Source: Streptomyces liliifuscus (lineage in GTDB: Bacteria > Actinomycetota > Actinomycetes > Streptomycetales > Streptomycetaceae). From it: a stretch of 64,000 nucleotides of DNA. Below are positions 1-7,031 of the stretch, piece by piece. The position numbers and the translations under genes were made by a program. Every line of letters starts with the position of its first letter. The stretch's first letter is position 1. Where the stretch lies: positions 4,588,001 to 4,652,000 of the forward strand of contig NZ_CP066831.1 in assembly GCF_016598615.1 (NCBI RefSeq), given 5' to 3'. Under the pieces are notes generated by a model. The model ran no database searches. It saw only the letters and a program-made list of their open reading frames with translations, and was not told where the DNA came from.

Positions 1-191
1 GCTCGATACCTTCAGCTCCATGCGGGACACGGTAGGCGCCGACTCGGCCGGTGCGGAACGGATTTATCTCCGCGGATCCGGCCCAACCACGCGCGCCGGC
101 CCACTCGGCCGCTCACCCGGCTCGGCCCACTCACCCGGCTCGGCCCACTCAGCCGCTCACCCCAGTCGGCCCACTGCCCCCGCTCGGCCCC
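1..191. other. Left-edge intergenic stretch with short tandem repeats
   Basis: No gene can be supported here. An ATG on the minus strand at 21-19 opens a frame that leaves the window after seven codons (M-E-L-K-V-S-S), so it may be the start of a leftward gene, but there is no clear ribosome site in front of it. Between about 97 and 175 there are imperfect 17-18 bp tandem units with the core CGGCCCACTC. The stretch lies downstream of the HNH lipoprotein gene. Confidence 0.4.
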
Positions 192-929
192 TCAGCCCGC
201 GTGGAACCGCTTCGGTGCCTGTGTCGAGGTCCCGCCGGAAGGAAGTTTCTGTCCCGGGCAGCCGGACAGCACCCGCTTCATGGCGTCCCTCTCGGCGCCG
301 GTGACCCACAGCTCGTACTTCTTCTTCACGGCCACCTGTCGGGCCACATACGTGCAGCGGTACGCCTTGTGGGGCGGGAGCCAGGTCGCCGTGTCCCCGT
401 CGCCCTTGCTGCGGTTGCGGCCGGCGTCGACGGCGAGGAGGTTCAGCGGGTCGTTGGCCAGCGCTATCCGCTTGCTCGGGTCCCACTTCTGGGCACCCTT
501 CTGCCAGGCGTCCGACAGTGCGACGAGGTGGTCTATGTCGACCTCGCTGCGGCCCCCTCGTACGAAGGTGACGTCCTTGTCGGTGTACGGGTCGGGGTCG
601 AGCTTCCCTGAACTCACCTCGCAGTCGCCGTCGCTGAACTTCACCTCCTTCAGGTCCCGTTTGAGGATGTCGTCGCGGGTGTCGCAGCCGTTCGTGTCCG
701 TGTCGGCCCAGGGGCTGCCGAACTTGTCCCGGTCGTATCCCGTCATGGGCGCCCGCCCCTTGACGGTCAGTCCGTCGACGGCGGTGAGGGCGGCTCCACC
801 GGCGCCCGTGCCCGCGCTCGCGCCCGCCGCCGAGTCCTCGGGGCCGGCGGAACCCGGTGTCTCCACGGTGCAGCCGGTCGCGGCGAGCAGCAGTACCGCG
901 GCTCCGGCGACCCTGGTCCAGAGCGTCAC
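192..929 (-). CDS. HNH-family (DUF1524-like) nuclease domain lipoprotein
   Basis: The product is 245 residues. I chose the GTG at 929 because a GAGGGAG ribosome site sits just upstream and the protein then opens with a typical lipoprotein signal: Arg at 6, a hydrophobic run 8-17 and lipobox A-A-T-G-C with the lipid-bearing Cys at 20. A short Ala/Gly-rich spacer follows. The C-terminal half carries the DUF1524/HNH pattern: D-I-D-H-L-V-A-L near 131-138, an Asn-Leu-Leu strand near 163, R-N-R-S-K-G-D at 171-177 and T-W-L-P-P near 182. This fold is shared with the C-terminal domain of GmrSD enzymes and with many secreted actinobacterial nucleases. An extracellular, membrane-anchored nuclease is the likely role; the substrate is unknown. 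It is monocistronic. Confidence 0.85.
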   Translation of the reverse strand: MTLWTRVAGAAVLLLAATGCTVETPGSAGPEDSAAGASAGTGAGGAALTAVDGLTVKGRAPMTGYDRDKFGSPWADTDTNGCDTRDDILKRDLKEVKFSDGDCEVSSGKLDPDPYTDKDVTFVRGGRSEVDIDHLVALSDAWQKGAQKWDPSKRIALANDPLNLLAVDAGRNRSKGDGDTATWLPPHKAYRCTYVARQVAVKKKYELWVTGAERDAMKRVLSGCPGQKLPSGGTSTQAPKRFHAG

Positions 930-1196
930 GGCGCTCCCTCCCCTTGCTTGCCCCGGTCCGCCCCGAGCGGGCGGTCCCTGAGCCTCACCGTACTGGCGGA
1001 AAGGGTGGCGCAATAACAGGCAGCGAACGGGCTTCTTCGGACTTCAACGGGCAAGTGGTGTACGACCGGCGTGACAGCGGTGGTGACCGGTGGTCGGAAC
1101 GTGCGCCGGGCCCCCTCAGCCCTCCGCACACGGCCACAGCGCCGACCCCGCCGCCGAGCCCCACCCACCTTCCCGCCCCACCCACCTTCTCGATCC
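930..1196. other. Intergenic stretch upstream of the lipoprotein gene
   Basis: It holds the ribosome site of the lipoprotein gene (GAGGGAG at about 933-939) and must hold its promoter, since both flanking genes run leftward and the next gene ends at 1197. The right half (1110-1196) is pyrimidine-rich without codon structure. I see no further gene. Confidence 0.4.
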
Positions 1197-2099
1197 TCAC
1201 ACCTTCCCGATCCCCAACGTCGTCTCCGAAGGCAGCAGCCCCGACCCGAGGACCGCGACCCAGAACTCCCCCAGCAGATCGGCGAGTCGACCGGTGTCGT
1301 CCGGGCCCAGCGCCCGCCAGGGTGCGGCGGCCAGTTCGTCGGTGTGCCGCTCCACCTCCTGGCGGAGGGCACGGCCGGCGTCCGTCGCGGTGCCGTCGGC
1401 GGCCAACAGTCCGCGCGCGACCAGCCGTTCACTCGCCGCAGCCCACTCCCCCGCGTTCCACCCCCGGCTCACGAACCGCTCCACGGACGCGGCACCTATC
1501 GCCGCGAACGAGACGAGCGACTCGACGGGGTCGAGGCCCGCGACGAGCAGCGCGGCCAGATGTCCGTCACCGCGGTGCTCGCGCAGGATCGTCGCCGCGT
1601 GCCACAACTGCTGATGAGGGGCCTCCGGCCAGGACAACTCGGCGTTGGCTGCGGCCAAGGGCCGGCCGGCCGTGTTCACCGACTCGGCCGCGCGGCGGGC
1701 GAGCGCGGCGGCTTCCGCAAGCTCGGGACTGTCGACCCGGTCGCCGAATATCGCTCGATACGCCCGATCGATGCCCCGCCCCCTGGCGCCCAGCACCTTC
1801 CCGGGTTCGGCCGTCCGCCACGCACGATCCATGTGCTCGGCGACCATGCGAGGGCTGAAGCTGTAGAAGGCGGAGGCCACACGCTCGCTCCCGACGGCGC
1901 CCAACGGGGCTGCACGCAACGGAAAGTAGCTCGGCCAGCGGTCCCCGACGTCGAAGCCGAGCGCGGCCGCCTCCTCGAAGACCTCCGGCGCGTAGTAGAG
2001 CACGGCATGCAGAGGCTCGATCAGATGCCACATCTGCCGCACCCTGCCGAGCCCGACCCCACCGCCGCCCAGCACCGCCTCGCCCGCGTTCACAGACAT
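1197..2099 (-). CDS. SCO6745-family protein (SalK-like), function unknown
   Basis: The product is 300 residues, with an ATG at 2099 and an AAGGGGG ribosome site 6 bases upstream. It belongs, as far as I recognise it, to an actinobacterial family named after S. coelicolor SCO6745 and sometimes labelled SalK. These are mostly helical cytosolic proteins without known catalytic residues. Family-like features are L-I-E-P-L-H-A-V near residue 27, F-Y-S-F-S-P near 80, and a winged-helix-like C-terminal part (residues 200-290) with a G-W-N-A-G-E-W-A segment. There is no signal peptide or membrane segment. It is divergent from a TetR-type regulator 117 bp away, and the repeats between them suggest that the regulator controls it. 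The biochemical role is unknown. Confidence 0.75.
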   Translation of the reverse strand: MSVNAGEAVLGGGGVGLGRVRQMWHLIEPLHAVLYYAPEVFEEAAALGFDVGDRWPSYFPLRAAPLGAVGSERVASAFYSFSPRMVAEHMDRAWRTAEPGKVLGARGRGIDRAYRAIFGDRVDSPELAEAAALARRAAESVNTAGRPLAAANAELSWPEAPHQQLWHAATILREHRGDGHLAALLVAGLDPVESLVSFAAIGAASVERFVSRGWNAGEWAAASERLVARGLLAADGTATDAGRALRQEVERHTDELAAAPWRALGPDDTGRLADLLGEFWVAVLGSGLLPSETTLGIGKV

Positions 2100-2145
2100 G
2101 ACGTACCCCCTTCGCCCGTTTCGGTCGTCCCCCGACCGTCCGACA

Positions 2146-2199
2146 ACTTGACACTGTCCAGATTGCCCGACCTCACCAAACTTGTCAATGCCTAGATTG
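2146..2199. promoter_or_regulatory. Candidate TetR operator: two 20-bp direct repeats between divergent genes
   Basis: Two copies of a 20-bp sequence, 2146-2165 and 2180-2199, match at 16 of 20 positions (shared pattern ACTTGnCAnTGnCnAGATTG) and start 34 bp apart. On the minus strand, TTGACA (2188-2183) followed after 17 bp by CAATCT (2165-2160) makes a good promoter for the SCO6745-like gene, so the repeats overlap its -35 and -10 boxes. On the plus strand, TTGTCA (2182-2187) with TACGCT (2204-2209) can serve the regulator. Repression of both genes by the TetR product is inferred from placement. Confidence 0.55.
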
Positions 2200-2216
2200 G
2201 GCGTACGCTGCTGACC

Positions 2217-2930
2217 ATGACGAAGAGCCCCCGCACGCCGTCCACCGGGCGCACCAGCCCCTCCGGACCGGCCGAGCCCTCCGAACCGTCCGGACCCGCC
2301 GAGCCGTCAGCCACCAAGCCCGGCGGACGCCACGCCTACCACCACGGCGACCTGCGTCGCGCGATCGTGACGGCCGCGCTCGACGTCATCTCCGCCGAGG
2401 GCCCCTCCGCGCTGAGCCTGCGGGACCTGGCCCGCCGCGCCGGCGTCTCGCACGCGGCGCCGGCCCACCACTTCAAGGACCGCACGGGTCTGCTGACGGC
2501 GATCGCGGCGGAGGGCTACGGACTGCTGGCGGCCACGCTCGCGGAGGCCGCGGATCTGAAGGACGCGGGCGTGCGCTACGTCCGCTTCGCCCGCGAGCAC
2601 CCGGCCCACTTTCAGGTGATGTTCACGCCGGAGCTGCTCCGCGGCAACGACCTTGAGTTGACGACGGCCCGCGCCCTCGCGGGCGAGCGCCTGCGCGACG
2701 CCGTATCCGAAGTCTCCACCGCGTCCGAAGTCTCCACCGCGTCCGCCGCCTCCGCCGTCCCGCCCGAGGGCCGCGGCGCCGACGCCCGCCTCGCCGGTGT
2801 GGCCGCATGGTCCCTGGCCCACGGCTTCGCCACACTCCTGCTCAGCCACAACCTGGACGGACCGGTGGGCGACCAGGACCCGGAGGACGTCTTCCGCACG
2901 CTCAGCGGAATGCTCTTCCGGGCCACCTGA
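2217..2930 (+). CDS. TetR/AcrR-family transcriptional regulator
   Basis: The product is 237 residues. After a Pro/Ser-rich N-terminal tail of about 40 residues, the TetR DNA-binding domain runs from about 42 to 105, with the recognition part in S-L-R-D-L-A-R-R-A-G-V-S-H-A-A-P-A-H-H-F-K. The C-terminal ligand domain resembles the WHG-type (TetR_C_33) group, with F-x-V-M-F near 130 and a long helix ending near 232. No ribosome site precedes the ATG at 2217, and a TACGCT -10 box lies 8 bases upstream, so the mRNA may be leaderless. An in-frame duplication of 18 bp (2706-2723 and 2724-2741) gives S-E-V-S-T-A twice in the linker. It probably represses itself and the divergent gene. Confidence 0.88.
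   Translation: MTKSPRTPSTGRTSPSGPAEPSEPSGPAEPSATKPGGRHAYHHGDLRRAIVTAALDVISAEGPSALSLRDLARRAGVSHAAPAHHFKDRTGLLTAIAAEGYGLLAATLAEAADLKDAGVRYVRFAREHPAHFQVMFTPELLRGNDLELTTARALAGERLRDAVSEVSTASEVSTASAASAVPPEGRGADARLAGVAAWSLAHGFATLLLSHNLDGPVGDQDPEDVFRTLSGMLFRAT
2706..2741 (+). repeat. 18-bp tandem duplication inside the TetR gene
   Basis: Two identical 18-bp units beginning TCCGAAGTC lie head to tail and keep the reading frame. They lengthen a linker before the last helices, and may vary between strains. Confidence 0.8.
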
Positions 2931-2974
2931 CCTTCCGGCCGCACCCTTCCGCCGACGTAGTCCGGCGGGTCTCG

Positions 2975-5900
2975 TCAAGACCCCAGAATCGAAGCCAGGA
3001 ACTCCCCGGTCCACCCCAGCAACTCCCGCCCGACCAGCGGCTTGCCGCCCACCTTCGCCGTCTTCGGGCGGGGCACCAGCAGCTGATGTGCGGCCGGCTT
3101 GATGACGGTCCCCGGATACAGCCGCTTGAGGCGCAGCTCCTGCGACTCCCTCAACTCCGCCGGTGCGAAACGGATGTTGTTGCCCTGGAGGACGATCTCG
3201 CCGACACCGCACGCACGCGCGAGCATCCGCAGACCCGCCACCAGCAGCAGGTTCTCCACCGGCTCGGGCAACTTGCCGTAGCGGTCGACAAGTTCCTCGC
3301 GTACCGCCTTGACGTCCTCCTCGGAGTTGACCGAGGCGATCGAGCGGTATGCCTGGAGGCGCAGCCGCTCGCCGGGGGCGTAGTCGTGCGGGACGTGCGC
3401 GTCGACCGGAAGCTCGATCTTGACCTCCAGCGCCGGCTCCTCCACGACGCCGCCCTCCAGAGAGGCGCGGTAGTCCGCGACCGCCTCGCCGACCATGCGT
3501 ACGTACAGGTCGAAGCCGACGCCGGCGATGTGGCCCGACTGCTCGCCGCCCAGCAGGTTTCCGGCGCCGCGGATCTCCAGGTCCTTCATCGCCACGTACA
3601 TGCCCGCGCCCATCTCGGTGTGCTGGGCGATGGTGGCGAGACGCTCGTGGGCGGTCTCCGTGAGGGGCTTCTCCGGCGGGTAGAGGAAGTACGCGTACCC
3701 GCGCTCGCGGCCACGGCCCACCCGGCCGCGCAGCTGGTGCAGTTGGGAGAGGCCGAAGTTGTCGCCACGCTCCACGATCAGGGTGTTCGCGTTCGAGATG
3801 TCGATGCCCGATTCGACGATCGTCGTGGAGACGAGGACGTCGAACTTCTTCTCCCAGAAGTCGACGACGACCTGTTCCAGGGACTGCTCGGACATCTGGC
3901 CGTGGGCGGTCGCGATGCGCGCCTCCGGGATGATCTCGCGCAGTCGCGCCGCCGCCCGGTCGATGGACTCGACGCGGTTGTGGATGTAGAAGACCTGGCC
4001 CTCGCGGAGCAGTTCACGGCGGACGGCCGCGCCGATCTGCTTCTCCTCGTACGGGCCGACGAAGGTCAGGACCGGGTGACGCTCCTCCGGGGGTGTCGTG
4101 ATCGTCGACATCTCCCTGATGCCCGTCACCGCCATCTCCAGGGTGCGCGGGATCGGGGTCGCGGACATCGTCAGTACGTCCACGTTGGCGCGCAGCTTCT
4201 TCAGCTGCTCCTTGTGCTCGACGCCGAACCGCTGCTCCTCGTCGACGATGACGAGCCCGAGGTCCTTGAACCTGGTCTCGGAGGAGAAGAGGCGATGCGT
4301 GCCGATCACGACGTCGACGGAGCCCTCGCGCAGGCCCTCCAGGGTCGCCTTCGCCTCGGTGTCCGTCTGGAAGCGGCTCAACGCCCTTACGTTCACGGGG
4401 AATTGGGAGTAGCGCTCGGAGAACGTGCCGAAGTGCTGCTGCACCAGCAGGGTGGTGGGGACGAGGACGGCGACCTGCTTGCCGTCCTGCACCGCCTTGA
4501 AGGCCGCGCGGACCGCGATCTCCGTCTTGCCGTAGCCGACGTCGCCACAGACCAGGCGGTCCATCGGGACCGTCTTCTCCATGTCCTCCTTGACCTCGGC
4601 GATGGTGGTGAGCTGGTCGGGCGTCTCGACGTACGGGAACGCGTCCTCCAGCTCGCGCTGCCAGGGCGTGTCGCCGCCGAAGGCGTGCCCGGGGGCGGCC
4701 ATCCGGGCGGAGTACAGCTTGATGAGGTCGGCGGCGATCTCCTTGACCGCCTTCTTCGCGCGCGCCTTGGTCTTCGTCCAGTCGGCGCCGCCGAGGCGGT
4801 GGAGGGTCGGGGCCTCGCCGCCCACGTACTTGGTGATCTGTTCCAACTGGTCGGTGGGGATGTAGAGGCGGTCGCCGGGCTGGCCGCGCTTGGCCGGCGC
4901 GTACTCGACCACCAGGTACTCGCGGGTCGCGCCCTGGACCGTCCGCTGCACCATCTCGATGTAGCGGCCGACGCCGTGCTGCTCGTGGACGATGTAGTCG
5001 CCGGCTTCGAGCGTGAGCGGGTCGATCGTCTTGCGGCGGCGGGCCGGCATCCGGGCGCCGTCCTTGCCGGCCGCCTTCTGGCCGGAGATGTCGGTCTCCG
5101 TGAGCACGGCGAGCTTCAGCGCCGGGTCGACGAATCCGTAGTCGATGGAGCCGCAGGCCACCTGGACGATGGAGGGGGCGAGCGCGGCGAGGTCCGACTC
5201 CAGGCGGGCCGCGATGCCCTCGCCGCCGAGCACCTCGGCCGTACGGGCCGCCGGGCCGTGGGCCTCGGTGACGAACACCGTGCGCCAGCCGTCCGCGAGC
5301 CAGCCCTTGGTGTCGGCGAGGGCCTTCGCGGTGTCGCCGCGGTATGTCTCGGGCGCGTGCATGCCGAGCTTCAGCGTGTCCGCGTCCCCCGCCGCGCCAC
5401 CGGCATCCGTGAACGTCTCGTCGGCGGCGAACGGCGACACCGACCACCACATCATGTCCAGCTCGCGGGCCCGGTCCCGTACGTCCGCGATGCCCCACAG
5501 GGACGCCGCGTCCACGTCGATCGGGGCCTCGCCGCCGCCCGCGGTGGCCGCCCAGGACGCCTGGAGGAACTCCTGCGAGGTCGCCACCAGGTCCGAGGCG
5601 CGTGTACGCACCCGCTCCGGGTCGCAGACGACGGCCATGGAGCCCTTGGGCAGGACGTCGATGAGCAGTTCCATGTCGTCGACGAGGACGGGCGCGAGGG
5701 ACTCCATGCCCTCGACCGCGATGCCCTCGGCGATCTTGCCCAGCAGTTCGCCCAGCTCGGGGTGGGCCTCGGCCAGCCGGGCCGCTCTCTCCCGTACGTC
5801 GTCCGTGAGCAGCAGCTCGCGGCAGGGCGGCGCCCACAGTCCGTGCGCGGCGACCTCCAGGGACCGCTGGTCGGCGACCTTGAAGTAACGGATCTCCTCG

Positions 5901-6529
5901 ACGTCGTCGCCCCAGAACTCCACGCGCAGCGGGTGCTCCTCGGTGGGCGGGAAGACGTCCAGGATCCCGCCGCGTACGGCGAACTCGCCGCGCTTCTCGA
6001 CCAGCTCGACCCGTGCGTACGCCGCTGCCGCGAGGGCCGCCACGATGTCACCGAGGTCGGCGGTCTGGCCGGTCCGCAGGGCCACGGGCTCCAGGTCGCC
6101 CAGGCCCTTGACCTGCGGCTGGAGGACCGATCTGACGGGAGCGACCACGACGGAGACCGGACCGGTCTCCGGGTCGTCGGGGCGCGGGTGCGCGAGCCGG
6201 CGGAGGACGGCGAGCCTGCGTCCCACGGTGTCACTGCGCGGGGACAGGCGCTCGTGGGGCAGCGTCTCCCAGGACGGGTACTCCACGACTCCGTCGGCCG
6301 GCAGCAGCGACCGCAGTGCCGCCGCCAGGTCCTCGGCCTCGCGGCCCGTGGCCGTCACGGCCAGCACCGTGCGGCCCGCCTCGCGGGCCAGCGCCGCCAC
6401 GGCGAACGGGCGGGCCGCGGGCGGGCCCACCAGATCGACGTGCATACGGTTGCCGTCGCCGGCGGCCTTCACCGCTTCGGTGAGTGCGGCGTCCTTGACG
6501 ACGGCGTCGAGCAGACCGTGCAGGCTCAT
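2975..6529 (-). CDS. mfd: Transcription-repair coupling factor Mfd
   Basis: Mfd removes RNA polymerase stalled at DNA lesions and recruits UvrAB. The product is 1184 residues, normal for actinobacterial Mfd. The ATG at 6529 (M-S-L-H-G-L-L-D) is the expected family start; upstream in-frame codons read into repeat-rich DNA. The N-terminal UvrB-like module covers about 1-350. The CarD-like polymerase-binding domain is near 510-575 (D-R-L-Y-I-P-T-D-Q-L). The superfamily 2 translocase has Walker A G-D-V-G-Y-G-K-T near 663, the D-E-E-Q box near 761, M-S-A-T-P-I-P-R-T and the Q-L-R-G-R-V-G-R-G motif. The TRCF C-terminal domain follows. It is convergent with the TetR gene (44 bp gap). Confidence 0.97.
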   Translation of the reverse strand: MSLHGLLDAVVKDAALTEAVKAAGDGNRMHVDLVGPPAARPFAVAALAREAGRTVLAVTATGREAEDLAAALRSLLPADGVVEYPSWETLPHERLSPRSDTVGRRLAVLRRLAHPRPDDPETGPVSVVVAPVRSVLQPQVKGLGDLEPVALRTGQTADLGDIVAALAAAAYARVELVEKRGEFAVRGGILDVFPPTEEHPLRVEFWGDDVEEIRYFKVADQRSLEVAAHGLWAPPCRELLLTDDVRERAARLAEAHPELGELLGKIAEGIAVEGMESLAPVLVDDMELLIDVLPKGSMAVVCDPERVRTRASDLVATSQEFLQASWAATAGGGEAPIDVDAASLWGIADVRDRARELDMMWWSVSPFAADETFTDAGGAAGDADTLKLGMHAPETYRGDTAKALADTKGWLADGWRTVFVTEAHGPAARTAEVLGGEGIAARLESDLAALAPSIVQVACGSIDYGFVDPALKLAVLTETDISGQKAAGKDGARMPARRRKTIDPLTLEAGDYIVHEQHGVGRYIEMVQRTVQGATREYLVVEYAPAKRGQPGDRLYIPTDQLEQITKYVGGEAPTLHRLGGADWTKTKARAKKAVKEIAADLIKLYSARMAAPGHAFGGDTPWQRELEDAFPYVETPDQLTTIAEVKEDMEKTVPMDRLVCGDVGYGKTEIAVRAAFKAVQDGKQVAVLVPTTLLVQQHFGTFSERYSQFPVNVRALSRFQTDTEAKATLEGLREGSVDVVIGTHRLFSSETRFKDLGLVIVDEEQRFGVEHKEQLKKLRANVDVLTMSATPIPRTLEMAVTGIREMSTITTPPEERHPVLTFVGPYEEKQIGAAVRRELLREGQVFYIHNRVESIDRAAARLREIIPEARIATAHGQMSEQSLEQVVVDFWEKKFDVLVSTTIVESGIDISNANTLIVERGDNFGLSQLHQLRGRVGRGRERGYAYFLYPPEKPLTETAHERLATIAQHTEMGAGMYVAMKDLEIRGAGNLLGGEQSGHIAGVGFDLYVRMVGEAVADYRASLEGGVVEEPALEVKIELPVDAHVPHDYAPGERLRLQAYRSIASVNSEEDVKAVREELVDRYGKLPEPVENLLLVAGLRMLARACGVGEIVLQGNNIRFAPAELRESQELRLKRLYPGTVIKPAAHQLLVPRPKTAKVGGKPLVGRELLGWTGEFLASILGS

Positions 6530-6657
6530 GAAGAGGTTTCCATCCGAGGATCCGAGGGAGCAACGCGAACCGCCCGACACGTCTGACGGGCCGGGGGTGT
6601 CCAGGGTACGACGCCGGGGTGCGCCCCGCCCGCGCCTGTGGACACCACGGGATTCTT

Positions 6658-6717
6658 CGCCCCCGCCGCCCCTACCCATTCCCGTCCCTGACTCAGGGGC
6701 TCCGCCCCCGAACCCCC
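6658..6717. repeat. Dispersed intergenic repeat, module A
   Basis: This 60-bp stretch starts with CGCCCCCGCCGCCCC and contains a GGGGCTCCGCCCC hairpin. It matches the reverse complement of 61999-62058 at 59 of 60 positions, and a related copy lies at 44267-44332. It is in the noncoding interval upstream of mfd. Confidence 0.8.
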
Positions 6718-6733
6718 GCATCGCGCCACCGCG

Positions 6734-6760
6734 CTCGTCCTCAAACGCCGGACGGGCTGA
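6734..6760. repeat. 27-bp direct repeat, copy 1 (module C)
   Basis: The sequence from CTCGTCC to GGGCTGA (core TCAAACGCCGGACGGGC) is repeated without mismatch at 6829-6855, 95 bp away. Both copies lie in noncoding DNA between mfd and the ABC permease gene. The same motif is, to my knowledge, frequent between Streptomyces genes. Confidence 0.8.
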
Positions 6761-6828
6761 GATGTGGGCGGGGGCTGATGGGGGTGGGTGGGTCGACCGT
6801 GGGTGGGTGGGTGATCGGCCTGAACGGC

Positions 6829-6855
6829 CTCGTCCTCAAACGCCGGACGGGCTGA
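6829..6855. repeat. 27-bp direct repeat, copy 2 (module C)
   Basis: Perfect second copy of the motif at 6734-6760. It abuts a module B copy that begins at 6860, so modules C and B form one block here. Confidence 0.8.
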
Positions 6856-6859
6856 AGGC

Positions 6860-6893
6860 AGGGGCGCGGGGAACTGCGCGACCAGCCCCCACC
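6860..6893. repeat. Dispersed intergenic repeat, module B
   Basis: The copy begins AGGGGCGCGGGGAACTGCGC and continues GACCAGCCCCCACC. It is one of at least eleven copies in this window, in both orientations and always outside genes or at their very ends. Confidence 0.85.
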
Positions 6894-6941
6894 GGACCCG
6901 CACCCGACACATCGCGGCAAGCAGCCCACGGCCCCGGAAAG

Positions 6942-6981
6942 GCCCGGTGCCGGCCAGTCCGAAGACTGGCCGGCACCGGGC
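6942..6981 (-). terminator. Strong terminator of the ABC exporter operon
   Basis: A perfect 18-bp stem (6942-6959 with 6964-6981) is capped by CGAA, which reads UUCG on the leftward transcript, closed by C-G. UUCG loops are exceptionally stable. The stem begins about 50 bp after the permease stop. Only a short CTTTCC follows, as is common in GC-rich actinobacteria. Confidence 0.75.
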
Positions 6982-7031
6982 TCCCCGCCCACCAAGACCC
7001 CCGTCCGTGGTGGGCCGCTCAGCCTGCGGAG

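Noticed and set aside
1..21. Partial gene running off the left edge
   Set aside because: Only seven codons are visible and there is no ribosome site, so it cannot be supported.
97..175. CRISPR array
   Set aside because: The 17-18 bp units are head to tail without unique spacers, so this is a simple tandem repeat.
2807..6586. A very long open frame on the plus strand opposite mfd
   Set aside because: It mirrors mfd codon by codon, as expected from third-position GC bias in high-GC DNA, and its translation is Arg/Leu/Gly/Val-rich without domain motifs. The minus strand encodes a clear Mfd.
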